From: Myxococcaceae bacterium
GTDB lineage: Bacteria; Myxococcota; Myxococcia; Myxococcales; Myxococcaceae
Length of the DNA: 49,940 nt
Reading direction: 5' to 3'
NCBI GenBank assembly: GCA_019694595.1
Contig: JAIBBQ010000024.1
Location: forward strand, 1 to 49,940
Made by a program: the position numbers and the translations under genes. The notes under the pieces are model-generated. The model searched no databases, had not been told where the DNA came from, and saw nothing but the letters and a program-made list of their open reading frames with translations. Shown here piece by piece: positions 21,797-30,074 of this stretch (the stretch's first letter is position 1; each line of letters starts with the position of its first letter).

Positions 21797-24196
21797 ATGG
21801 ATTCCCGCGCAATCGCCGACGCACGTTGTGCGCACTGCGGCAGCCCGATGCCCGCCGAGGTGGCGGACGCCCGGTATTGCTGCACCGGCTGCGCGGCGGT
21901 CGCGGAGCTGCTGCAGACGGAAGGGCTCGACCGCTACTACGAGCTCTCCCGCGGTGCGCGGGCGCCGTCGAGCCCGCCTCCGGAGCGCGGCCACGTGTGG
22001 CTCGAGGCCATGGTGCAAGCGGCGCTCGCGCAGTCGCCCACCCGCCCCTGCGTTCGGCTCGACGTGCAGGGCCTGCAGTGCGCCGCCTGCGTGTGGTTGA
22101 TGGAAGAGCTGTACCGCCGGCACGGCGGCACGGCGGGCCTCGAGGTCAACCCCGCGCTCGGCACCGCCACCCTGCACTTCGACCCCGGCTTCCCGGTCGA
22201 CGCCTGGGTGCGCCACGTGGAGCGCTTCGGCTACCAGTTCGGTCCGTCGCACGGGCGGAAGGCGGCCCGCACCGACGCGCTCGCGATGCGGCTCGGCATC
22301 TGCGCCGCGCTGACGGTCAACGTGATGCTGTTCTCGCTGTCCTTCTACCTGGGCCTGTCGGCGGCCGACGGCGACGTCTTCCCGCTCTTCGTCTGGCTGG
22401 GCCTGGGCCTCTCGACCGCCACCGCGCTCGTCGGCGGCTGGCCGTTCTTCTCCGCGGCGCTCAAGGGTCTGCGCACCGGGGTGCTGCACCTCGACCTGCC
22501 CATCGCCCTGGGCATCGCCCTGGTGTGGGGCGTGTCGGTGGCGCAGACGGTGAGCGGCCGCGGCCACCTCGCCTACCTCGACACGCTCAACGTCTTCATC
22601 ACCCTGATGCTGCTGGGGCGCTGGCTGCAGGCGCGGCTGGTGGAGCGCAACCGCCGCATGCTGCTCGACGACGACGGCGCCGACGGGCTCTGGGTGCGCC
22701 GGCTCGAAGGCACCGGACTGCGGAGCGTGTGCGCGCCGCGCATCGGCACGGGCGACCAGCTGCTCATCGCGCCGGGCGACGTGGTTCCCGTCGACGGACT
22801 CAACCGGTCGCCCCGGGCGCGCGTGTCCACCGAATGGATCAGCGGCGAGATCGCCTCCACCTTCGTCGGCCACCTCGCGCCGGTCCGCGCGGGCAGCGTC
22901 AACGCCGGGACCGAGGCCTTCGTGCTCGAAGCCACCCAGGACTTCGCCCGCTCGCCGCTGGTGTCTCTGCTGCGCCAGCCGGTGCCGGGCGCCGGCAAGG
23001 GCGCGCACGCCACCTTCTGGGACGCGCTCGCCCGCCGCTGGGTGGCCACGGTGCTCGGCGTCTCGTCGGTCGGCTTCCTGCTGTGGCTGCCCTTCGGCCT
23101 CGGCCGCGCCGTCGACGTGGCCGCGGGCCTCCTGGTGGTCACCTGCCCGTGCGCCATCGGGCTCGCCATTCCGCTGGCCTTCGAGCTCACCCAGCAGCGG
23201 CTGCGCCTGGGCGGCTTCTTCGCGCGGCGCGAAGATCTGCTCGACCGCTTGCTGCGGGTCCGCACCCTGCTCTTCGACAAGACGGGCACGCTGACCTTGG
23301 GCCAGCTCGAGCTGTCGAACCCCGACGCGGTGTGGCTGCTGGAACCCAAGGTGCGCGACGTCGCCTTCAACCTGGTCGCGCGCAGCAACCACCCGGTGAG
23401 CCGCTGTCTCTTCGACGCGCTCGAGCGCAGCGGCGCGTGCTTCGACGCCACGTTCGGCGCCACCGAGCACCCGGGAGCCGGGCTGGAATGGAAGCAGAGC
23501 GACGGCCCGACGTGGCGGCTCGGCCGGCCTGGCTGGGCCCTGGCCACGCACTCGCGCGGCGACTCGCGCGCCACGGTGCTCAGCCGCGACGGCCAGGCGG
23601 TGGCGTCGTTCGAGGTCCGGGAGCTGCTGCGCCGGGGCGCGACCGAGGAGCTGGCCGCCCTCTCCCGCCAGGGCCTCACCGCCTGGCTCATCTCCGGCGA
23701 TCGCCAGGAGCGCGTCAGCGCCCTCGCCGACCGGCTGGGACTCCCCCCCATCCACGCGCTGGGTGGCCTGAGCCCCGAGCGCAAGGCCGAGGTGGTGGCG
23801 CAGATCGACCAGCGCGACACGCTCTACCTGGGCGACGGGGTCAACGATGCGCTGGCCTTCGGCGCCGCCTACTGCGCCGGCACTCCCGCGGTCGACCGGC
23901 CGGTGCTCCCGGCCCGCAGCGACTTCTTCCTCCTCGGCGAAGGGCTGGGCGGCCTGCGGGTGGCCTTCGAAGGCGCCCGGAAGCTCCGCGCCACCGTGCA
24001 GCAGCTCCTGGGCATCGCGCTCGCCTACAACGTGGTGGCGGTCAGCGTGGGCCTGGCGGGCGGGCTGACCCCGCTCCGCGCCGCGGTGGCGATGCCGCTG
24101 AGCACCTTGTCCTTGCTCGCGTTCACGCTCTGGCGCCTGGGCGCCCAGCGCCGCGAGCGCATGCCGCGGCTCGCCCTGGCGGGAGCCCGGCCATGA
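21797..24196 (+). CDS. ccoI: Copper-translocating P1B-type ATPase CcoI
   Basis: 799 residues from ATG 21797 with GAAAGG upstream. Order: an N-terminal Cys-rich metal-binding segment CAHC...YCCTGC (11-32), a heavy-metal-associated domain with CAAC (95-98), membrane helices, an actuator domain, TCPCAIG (ion-binding CPC in a helix), DKTGTLT with the phosphorylated Asp, NHPVS (the HP motif of P1B pumps) and GDGVNDALAF. The N-terminal zinc-finger-like segment plus its place before ccoS and ccoNO identify it as CcoI/FixI, which exports copper for assembly of the cbb3 active site. Its stop overlaps ccoS (ATGA). Confidence 0.95.
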   Translation: MDSRAIADARCAHCGSPMPAEVADARYCCTGCAAVAELLQTEGLDRYYELSRGARAPSSPPPERGHVWLEAMVQAALAQSPTRPCVRLDVQGLQCAACVWLMEELYRRHGGTAGLEVNPALGTATLHFDPGFPVDAWVRHVERFGYQFGPSHGRKAARTDALAMRLGICAALTVNVMLFSLSFYLGLSAADGDVFPLFVWLGLGLSTATALVGGWPFFSAALKGLRTGVLHLDLPIALGIALVWGVSVAQTVSGRGHLAYLDTLNVFITLMLLGRWLQARLVERNRRMLLDDDGADGLWVRRLEGTGLRSVCAPRIGTGDQLLIAPGDVVPVDGLNRSPRARVSTEWISGEIASTFVGHLAPVRAGSVNAGTEAFVLEATQDFARSPLVSLLRQPVPGAGKGAHATFWDALARRWVATVLGVSSVGFLLWLPFGLGRAVDVAAGLLVVTCPCAIGLAIPLAFELTQQRLRLGGFFARREDLLDRLLRVRTLLFDKTGTLTLGQLELSNPDAVWLLEPKVRDVAFNLVARSNHPVSRCLFDALERSGACFDATFGATEHPGAGLEWKQSDGPTWRLGRPGWALATHSRGDSRATVLSRDGQAVASFEVRELLRRGATEELAALSRQGLTAWLISGDRQERVSALADRLGLPPIHALGGLSPERKAEVVAQIDQRDTLYLGDGVNDALAFGAAYCAGTPAVDRPVLPARSDFFLLGEGLGGLRVAFEGARKLRATVQQLLGIALAYNVVAVSVGLAGGLTPLRAAVAMPLSTLSLLAFTLWRLGAQRRERMPRLALAGARP

Positions 24197-24366
24197 GCGT
24201 GCTCCTGCTCCAGGTGTTCGTGAGCCTCATGCTGGTGGCGATCTCGGTGGCGTTCTTCGTCTGGAGCGTCCGCCGCCGGGAACCCGACCACGCCGACCGT
24301 CTCAGTCTCGCCCCCCTGGAAGACGAGCGCACCACGCTCGCCCCCTCAAACCGGAGAACGCCGTGA
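24193..24366 (+). CDS. ccoS: cbb3 oxidase assembly protein CcoS
   Basis: 57 residues, ATG at 24193 overlapping the ccoI stop (ATGA). One N-terminal membrane helix (LQVFVSLMLVAISVAFFVWSV) is followed by RRREPDHADRLSLAPLEDE, the charged tail typical of CcoS. CcoS is needed for cofactor insertion into CcoN. Its stop overlaps the GTG start of ccoNO (GTGA). Confidence 0.92.
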   Translation: MSVLLLQVFVSLMLVAISVAFFVWSVRRREPDHADRLSLAPLEDERTTLAPSNRRTP

Positions 24367-26822
24367 TCTCGCCGACACCACAGCCCGCCAACGCACCGAG
24401 TCCCAACACCATCCGCGTCGAGTACGACGACACCACGGTCCGCCGCTTCATGTTCGCGTCCGTGCTGTTCGGCGTGGTGGGCATGCTGGTCGGCCTGCTC
24501 GCGGCGACCCAGCTCGCCTGGTGGCAGGCGAACTTCAACCTGCCGTACCTGACCTTCTCGCGCATCCGGCCGCTGCACACCAACGCGGTCATCTTCGCGT
24601 TCGTCGGCAACATGATGTTCGCCGGCGTCTACTACTCGACGCAGCGCCTGCTGAAGACCCGCATGGCGAGCGACGCGCTCTCCAGCATCCACTTCTGGGG
24701 CTGGCAGCTGATCATCGTCGCTGCCGCCGTCTCCCTGCCGCTCGGGTTCAGCACCGGCAAGGAATACGCCGAGCTCGAGTGGCCGATCGACATCGCCATC
24801 GCGCTCATCTGGGTGGTCTTCGCCATCAACTTCTTCTGGACCCTGGCGAAGCGGAACGAGCAGCAGCTCTACGTGGCCATCTGGTTCTACATCGCCACCA
24901 TCATCACCGTGGCGGTGCTGCACATCGTCAACAGCCTCGCGCTGCCGCTGTCGCCGCTGAAGAGCTACTCCGCCTTCTCCGGCGTGCAGGATGCGCTGGT
25001 GCAGTGGTGGTACGGGCACAACGCGGTCGCCTTCTTCCTGACCACGCCGATCCTGGGGATCATGTACTACTTCCTCCCCAAGGCCGTCGGGCGACCGGTC
25101 TACTCGTACCGCCTCTCGGTGGTGCACTTCTGGTCGCTGGTCTTCATGTACATCTGGGCGGGCCCGCACCACCTGCTCTACACGTCGCTCCCCGACTGGG
25201 CGCAGTCCCTGGGCATGCTCTTCAGCCTGATGCTCTGGGCGCCGTCGTGGGGCGGCATGCTCAACGGCCTGCTCACGCTGCGCGGCGCGTGGAACAAGGT
25301 GCGCGAGGAGCCGGTGCTCAAGTTCTTCGCGGCCGGCGTGACCTTCTACGGCATGGCCACCTTCGAAGGGCCGCTGCTGTCGATCAAGTCGGTGTCGGCG
25401 CTGGCGCACTACACCGACTGGATCGTCGGCCACGCCCACGGCGGCGCGCTGGGGTGGAACGGGCTCATGGCGGCCGGCATGTTCTACTGGCTCACGCCGC
25501 GGCTCTTCGGCACCAAGCTGCACAGCAAGTCGGCGGCTGACGCCCACTTCTGGGTCGCCACCATCGGCATCATTCTCTACCTGGTCTCGATGTGGATCGC
25601 GGGCATCAACCAGGGCCTGATGCTGAAGGCGCTCAACCCCGACGGCAGCCTCCAGTACCCGAGCTTCGTCGAGACGCTGCTGGCGATCCGCCCGATGTAC
25701 ATCCTCCGCGCGGTGGGCGGGCTCCTCTACCTGGGCGGCTTCCTGCTCATGGCGTGGAACCTGATCATGACCGCCAGGAGCGGCAAGGCGGTCAACGGCG
25801 TGGCCGACGTGCTGCGCCGCGCCGACGCCGAGCCGAGCGCCACCGCCTTCGACGTGGTCAAGGGCCGGCCGATCTGGTTCTCGGTGCTCACCATCGCGGC
25901 GATGGTGGCCTTCGGCATGGCGTCGTCCACCGTGATGGCGGTGGTCATGATCGCGGTGCTGGCGGTCATCGGCGAAGGGGCCTACTTGCTCTCGCGCCGC
26001 GACAAGGCGGCGGGCAAGCCGTCGTGGTTCACCCTGGTGGAAGGCCGCCCGCTCGCCTTCGCGGTGCTGACGCTCCTCGCGGTGCTCGCGGGTGGCGTGG
26101 CCGAGCTGTTGCCCACCATCCTGGTGAAGCAGGCGGTGCCGGAGACCGGCGCGGCGCAGAAGCCGTACACCGCGCTCGAGCTCCAGGGCCGCGACATCTA
26201 CGTGCGCGAGGGTTGCTACACCTGCCACTCGCAGATGGTGCGCCCGCTGATCGGCGACACCCAGCGCTACGGCGAGGTCTCCCGCGCCGAGGAGTTCATC
26301 TACGACCACCCGTTCCAGTGGGGCTCCAAGCGCACCGGGCCGGACCTGCACCGCGCCGGCGGCCGGTACCCGAACCTCTGGCACTACAGCCACATGGTCG
26401 ACCCGCGCGCGGTGAGCCCGGGCTCGAACATGCCGTCGTTCGAGTACCTGGCGAGCATGCGGCTCGACACCGCCATCGCGCCCCGCAAGCTGGCGGCGAT
26501 GCAGAAGCTCGGCGTGCCGTACACCAACGCCGACCTCGAGCACGCGCTGGAGACGCAGAAGGCCCAGGCCGAGGTGCTGACCGCGGACCTCAAGACCCAG
26601 GGCATCGAGCTGGCGTGGGACACCGATCTCACGGCCATCATCGCGTACCTCCAGCGGCTGGGCCGCGACACCGGCGTGCCGCTGACCGCGCCGCCGCCGC
26701 CGACCGCGGTGGTTCCGCCGCCTGCGCCCGCGCCCGATCCGGCGGCCCCGGTGGCTCCCGCCGTGCCGGCCGACCCAGCAGCGCCTCCCGCGCCGGCGCA
26801 GCCGGTGGGAGGTGCGCCGTGA
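24363..26822 (+). CDS. ccoNO: cbb3 cytochrome c oxidase, fused subunits I and II (CcoN-CcoO)
   Basis: 819 residues from GTG 24363. Residues about 1-480 are CcoN: LHTNAVIFAF (low-spin haem His), WWYGHNAVAFF (CuB His and nearby Tyr), GPHHLLYTSLPDW (two CuB His) and VGHAHGGALGWNG (haem ligands). From about 590 on it is CcoO with one haem c site CYTCH (618-622) and SNMPSFEYL supplying the axial Met. Between them lie extra membrane helices that include two similar segments around GRP at 501-503 and 561-563. The C-terminus is Pro/Ala-rich. In most bacteria CcoN and CcoO are separate; here they are covalently joined. The enzyme reduces oxygen to water with high affinity in the inner membrane. Confidence 0.96.
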   Translation: MISPTPQPANAPSPNTIRVEYDDTTVRRFMFASVLFGVVGMLVGLLAATQLAWWQANFNLPYLTFSRIRPLHTNAVIFAFVGNMMFAGVYYSTQRLLKTRMASDALSSIHFWGWQLIIVAAAVSLPLGFSTGKEYAELEWPIDIAIALIWVVFAINFFWTLAKRNEQQLYVAIWFYIATIITVAVLHIVNSLALPLSPLKSYSAFSGVQDALVQWWYGHNAVAFFLTTPILGIMYYFLPKAVGRPVYSYRLSVVHFWSLVFMYIWAGPHHLLYTSLPDWAQSLGMLFSLMLWAPSWGGMLNGLLTLRGAWNKVREEPVLKFFAAGVTFYGMATFEGPLLSIKSVSALAHYTDWIVGHAHGGALGWNGLMAAGMFYWLTPRLFGTKLHSKSAADAHFWVATIGIILYLVSMWIAGINQGLMLKALNPDGSLQYPSFVETLLAIRPMYILRAVGGLLYLGGFLLMAWNLIMTARSGKAVNGVADVLRRADAEPSATAFDVVKGRPIWFSVLTIAAMVAFGMASSTVMAVVMIAVLAVIGEGAYLLSRRDKAAGKPSWFTLVEGRPLAFAVLTLLAVLAGGVAELLPTILVKQAVPETGAAQKPYTALELQGRDIYVREGCYTCHSQMVRPLIGDTQRYGEVSRAEEFIYDHPFQWGSKRTGPDLHRAGGRYPNLWHYSHMVDPRAVSPGSNMPSFEYLASMRLDTAIAPRKLAAMQKLGVPYTNADLEHALETQKAQAEVLTADLKTQGIELAWDTDLTAIIAYLQRLGRDTGVPLTAPPPPTAVVPPPAPAPDPAAPVAPAVPADPAAPPAPAQPVGGAP

Positions 26823-26998
26823 AGCAGGAGTTCTATCTGGGCATGCCGTACGTGGACCTGGCGCTGGTGGCGTTCGCCATCTTCGTCGGCGTCTTCCTGG
26901 CGGCGCTGCTGTGGCTCTTCAGCCGCCGCCGCGCCGAGCTCGACACCCTCGCCTCACTGCCTTTCGAAGACCACTCACCTCGGGAGACCACACCATGA
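26819..26998 (+). CDS. ccoQ: CcoQ-like small cbb3 subunit
   Basis: 59 residues starting at GTG 26819, overlapping the ccoNO stop (GTGA). There is one membrane helix, DLALVAFAIFVGVFLAALLWLF, followed by SRRRAELDTLASLPFEDH. Size, topology and position between ccoNO and ccoP fit CcoQ (FixQ), which stabilises the oxidase. Its stop overlaps ccoP (ATGA). Confidence 0.88.
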   Translation: MKQEFYLGMPYVDLALVAFAIFVGVFLAALLWLFSRRRAELDTLASLPFEDHSPRETTP

Positions 26999-27540
26999 AG
27001 AGCGACCGCCCTGGAGTCCTGCACGTCTTCGACGACATCGAAGAAGCGGACAACCACCTGCCGCTGTGGTGGCTCGCCACCCTGTTCGGCGCCATCGTCT
27101 TCTCGGCCGGCTACTGGTTGATGTTCCACACCATGCACCAGGCGAAGAGCCCGATGGAGGAGTACCGGGAAGAGGCCGAGGCGCACCGGGCGCAGCTCAA
27201 GCAGTCGGGCCCGTCGAGTGACGGCGTGCTGCTCGCGCTGTCCAAGGACCCGCAGGTGCTGAGCGAGGGCGAGAAGGTCTTCAAGACCAGCTGCGTCGCC
27301 TGTCACGGGCAGAACGGCGAAGGCGTGGTGGGCCCGAACCTCACCGACCGCTTCTGGATTCACGGCGGCGGGCCGCTCGCGGTGCACGCCTCGATCTCCC
27401 ACGGCTACCCGGACAAGGGCATGGCCGCGTGGGGGCCGGTGCTCGGCCAGGAGAAGGTGACCAACGTGTCCGCCTGGGTGCTCGCGCAGCGCAACAAGAA
27501 CCTCCCCGGCAAGGCCCCCCAGGGCACCGAGGAACCGTGA
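26995..27540 (+). CDS. ccoP: cbb3 oxidase subunit CcoP, single-haem form
   Basis: 181 residues from ATG 26995. The N-terminal part VFDDIEEADNHLPLWW plus one helix (LATLFGAIVFSAGYWLMF) is typical of CcoP (FixP_N). Only one haem site is present, CVACH (100-104), with a probable Met ligand in DKGMAAWG. Classical CcoP is near 300 residues with two haems, so one cytochrome domain is missing. The chain is otherwise complete, with a short tail. It passes electrons from donors to CcoO. The stop overlaps the ccoG start (GTGA). Confidence 0.93.
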   Translation: MKSDRPGVLHVFDDIEEADNHLPLWWLATLFGAIVFSAGYWLMFHTMHQAKSPMEEYREEAEAHRAQLKQSGPSSDGVLLALSKDPQVLSEGEKVFKTSCVACHGQNGEGVVGPNLTDRFWIHGGGPLAVHASISHGYPDKGMAAWGPVLGQEKVTNVSAWVLAQRNKNLPGKAPQGTEEP

Positions 27541-28982
27541 GTGCCCCGGCGCCGCAGCCGGTGGGGGGGAAGTACGAGCTGTCGCTCGACGAGTTGATCA
27601 CCCCGCCCGACGCGCAGCTGGCATCGATCAAGGCCGACGGCAGCCGGGTCCGCATCTTCCCTTCCGACGTGCGCGGCCGCTTCATCCGCGCGCGGCGGGT
27701 GGTCTTCGGCGTGCTGATGCTCATCTACGTGCTCGCGCCGGTGATTCACCTCGGCAAGCACGCCGCGGTGCACCTCGACGTCGAGCATCGGGCCTTCTAC
27801 CTCCTGGGCAACAGCTTCAACGCCCAGGACTTGTGGATGCTGGTGCTCTTCGCGGTGTCGGGCGTCTTCTCGCTCCTGCTCATCACCACCTGGCGCGGCC
27901 GGGTGTGGTGCGGCTGGGCGTGCCCGCAGACGGTGTTCCTCGAAGGGCTGTACCGGCCCATCGAGCGGCTCATCGACGGCCCGCGCGAGCGGCGGCTCAA
28001 GGCGGTCGGCGCGAAGATGACCGCGGGCTCGGTGGCGCGCCGGGTGGCGAAGCACGCGCTCTACCTGCTGGTGTCGGCGGGCCTCTCGCACGTCGCGCTG
28101 GCGCTGTTCCTGTCCCGCGAGGAGCTGTGGGGCATGATGCTCGAAGGCCCCGCGGCCCACCCCACCGCGTTCACCTGGTCGGTGGTGGTGACGGGCCTCG
28201 CGTACTTCAACTTCGCCTGGTTCCGGGAGCAGTTCTGCGTGGTGCTCTGCCCGTACGGCCGGCTGCAGTCGGTGATGCACGACCGCGACTCGATCATCAT
28301 CGGGTACGACGCGCGCCGCGGAGAGCCCCGCGGGCCGCTGCAGAAGAAGGCCACCGACGCCCCGCGCGGCGACTGCGTGGACTGCAAGCGCTGCGTCACC
28401 GCCTGCCCCACGGCCATCGACATTCGCCACGGGCTGCAGATGGAGTGCCTCGCCTGCGCCCAGTGCATCGACGCCTGCGACGAGGTGATGGACCGCATCG
28501 GCAAGCCCAAGGGGCTCATCCGCTACGCGAGCCTGGCCGAGCTCGACCACCAGCCGCGCCGGGTGGTGCGCCCGCGCCTGGTCCTCTACGGCGTGCTCAC
28601 CACGGCGGCCACCATCGCGCTGGTGATCGGGCTGTGGGGCCGCACGCCGTTCGAGGCGAATCTCTTGCGACTGCCAGGCCTGCCGTACGTGCTGGAGAAC
28701 GGCCAGGTGCGCAACGGCTTCGAGGTGCACCTGGTGAACAAGTCGCCCAGCACCGCCGACTACGAGGTCTCCGTGCATGCGCCCGACGGCGCGCAGGTCG
28801 AGCTCGCGCAGAACCACTTCCAGGTGGAGTCGATGCACAACCAGCGCATTCCTCTGCTGGTGCGGCTCGACCGCGCGCGCTTCATGCCGGGACTGGCCGT
28901 GACCGTCGAGGTCCGGGAAGTGGGCGGCGACCGGCAGCTCGAGCGGAGCGCGAAGATGCTGGGGCCGACCGCAGCGCAGTGA
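27537..28982 (+). CDS. ccoG: cbb3 oxidase accessory protein CcoG (RdxA/FixG-like)
   Basis: 481 residues from GTG 27537, overlapping the ccoP stop. It has several membrane helices, CGWACPQTVFLEGLYRPIE and CVVLCPYGRLQSVM in the membrane part, then a ferredoxin-type region with CVDCKRCVTACP and CLACAQCIDACD that can hold two 4Fe-4S clusters. A C-terminal Ig-like domain includes GFEVHLVNKSPSTADYEV. CcoG is a cupric reductase that supplies Cu(I) for cbb3 assembly in characterised bacteria. It is the last gene of the locus; no clear terminator follows. Confidence 0.94.
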   Translation: MSAPAPQPVGGKYELSLDELITPPDAQLASIKADGSRVRIFPSDVRGRFIRARRVVFGVLMLIYVLAPVIHLGKHAAVHLDVEHRAFYLLGNSFNAQDLWMLVLFAVSGVFSLLLITTWRGRVWCGWACPQTVFLEGLYRPIERLIDGPRERRLKAVGAKMTAGSVARRVAKHALYLLVSAGLSHVALALFLSREELWGMMLEGPAAHPTAFTWSVVVTGLAYFNFAWFREQFCVVLCPYGRLQSVMHDRDSIIIGYDARRGEPRGPLQKKATDAPRGDCVDCKRCVTACPTAIDIRHGLQMECLACAQCIDACDEVMDRIGKPKGLIRYASLAELDHQPRRVVRPRLVLYGVLTTAATIALVIGLWGRTPFEANLLRLPGLPYVLENGQVRNGFEVHLVNKSPSTADYEVSVHAPDGAQVELAQNHFQVESMHNQRIPLLVRLDRARFMPGLAVTVEVREVGGDRQLERSAKMLGPTAAQ

Positions 28983-29122
28983 GCGGGGGGCGATGACTGC
29001 GCGGAGAGCACGCTCTCAGATCGTACCGAGCGCAAGGCACCCGACGATCAAGAGCGAACCTCTACGCTTCCCTGACTGCCGGTTCGGCCAATTCAGGAGC
29101 AAATTGTCAGTCCCCGCTTTCA
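28983..29122. other. Non-coding, lower-GC stretch after ccoG
   Basis: No convincing gene is seen. A short hairpin GAGAGC-AC-GCTCTC lies near 29004-29018 without a T run. Base composition is visibly less GC-rich here and up to about 29400 than in neighbouring genes. Confidence 0.4.
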
Positions 29123-29374
29123 CTACAACGGCCCGGACACGCTGACACTGGAACCCCATCGGACGAGGCGCCGCCCTGCACAGACAACAAGGGAGCCTCC
29201 CGCGATCTCGACGAATACGGACCACCAAAACCAGCCCGGTGTTCCGCTTCTGAACCGGTACGTAAGGTAGCCCGTCAGCTCCAGCACTCCGAACAGCAGC
29301 GGCATGCTGCCGATGACCAGCACTGCCACACCACCGGCCTGCGCTGCCCTCTTCCGGACTGGAAGGAGCTCCAC
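29123..29374 (-). CDS. Possible small membrane protein
   Basis: 83 residues from GTG 29374, with GAGGAG about six bases upstream. Two hydrophobic helices are evident (about 14-36 and 47-66), separated by a [11 protein letters not shown] turn and ending with RRLVRW. The pattern is that of a real two-helix membrane protein, but I recognise no family. It lies in the lower-GC patch next to tRNA-Pro, so it may be horizontally acquired. Confidence 0.45.
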   Translation of the reverse strand: MELLPVRKRAAQAGGVAVLVIGSMPLLFGVLELTGYLTYRFRSGTPGWFWWSVFVEIAGGSLVVCAGRRLVRWGSSVSVSGPL

Positions 29375-29421
29375 GAGGACTCCTCAACCGGTCAGGAGCC
29401 GGCCCAGTCCCATCGTCCCCC

Positions 29422-29473
29422 GGAAAAACAACGGCCCTGACTCCCGCTCGGTTTCCCGAGAAAAGTCAGGGCC
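29422..29473 (-). terminator. Intrinsic terminator downstream of tRNA-Pro
   Basis: The arms GGCCCTGACT (29433-29442) and AGTCAGGGCC (29464-29473) form a perfect 10-bp stem, with an inner CTCGG/CCGAG hairpin. On the minus strand it is followed by TTGTTTTTCC, a T-rich tail. It stops transcription of the tRNA gene. Confidence 0.85.
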
Positions 29474-29480
29474 ATCGAAA

Positions 29481-29558
<78 letters not shown>

Positions 29559-29583
29559 GAGCTACTGGGTTTTCGACGCGCCG

Positions 29584-29612
29584 CTTATGCCCGGCTGACA
29601 CTCAAGCGTCAA
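29584..29612 (-). promoter_or_regulatory. Promoter of tRNA-Pro overlapping the ihfA stop codon
   Basis: On the minus strand TTGACG (29607-29612) and CATAAG (29584-29589) are separated by 17 bp, close to the sigma-70 consensus. The expected start point, about 29577, is about 20 bases before the mature tRNA. The -35 box shares bases with the TGA of ihfA (29609-29611). Confidence 0.6.
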
Positions 29613-29938
29613 GGCGAGTCGTTACCGTCGCCCTCGGCCGATTCCTCACCGTCGTCGGCGTCGCCGCCGTTGAGCGCGGCCTTGAGGACCTGGCTGGGCA
29701 CGAACTTCACCACGCGGCGCGCGGTGATCTCGATCGGCTGACCGCTCTGCGGGTTGCGGCCCGGCCGAGCGCGCTTGTCGCGCGGCTGAAAGTTGCCGAA
29801 TCCCGAGATCTTGACCTTGTCGCCACGCTCCAGCGTCTCTTTGAGCGTGTCGAAGACCAGCTCCACGATCTCGGCCGACTCCTTCTTGGAGAAGCCGACG
29901 CGGTCGTAGACCCCCTCGATGATGTCCGCCTTGGTCAT
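29609..29938 (-). CDS. ihfA: Integration host factor subunit alpha
   Basis: 109 residues from ATG 29938. HU/IHF fold: [20 protein letters not shown] at the start, the [13 protein letters not shown] core, [14 protein letters not shown] (the DNA-minor-groove beta arm with Pro) and [13 protein letters not shown]. The arm and the position after pheT identify IHF-alpha rather than HU. It bends DNA and assists recombination, sigma-54 promoters and replication. The acidic tail [15 protein letters not shown] is longer than in enterobacterial IhfA. A TTGACA at 29968-29973 upstream may provide an extra promoter, although its -10 is poor. Confidence 0.94.
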   Translation of the reverse strand: MTKADIIEGVYDRVGFSKKESAEIVELVFDTLKETLERGDKVKISGFGNFQPRDKRARPGRNPQSGQPIEITARRVVKFVPSQVLKAALNGGDADDGEESAEGDGNDSP

Positions 29939-30074
29939 GCCGCAATCGTCCCTTGCGGCAGAAGTGATGTCAACCTTCTGACTTCACTCGGCTTTTAGCC
30001 AACCCCCGGTAGTCGTTCGCAAAGGAGCCCCCGAACCCCAGCGCTCGGTGGGTTTCCTCAATGAAATCAAAGCT

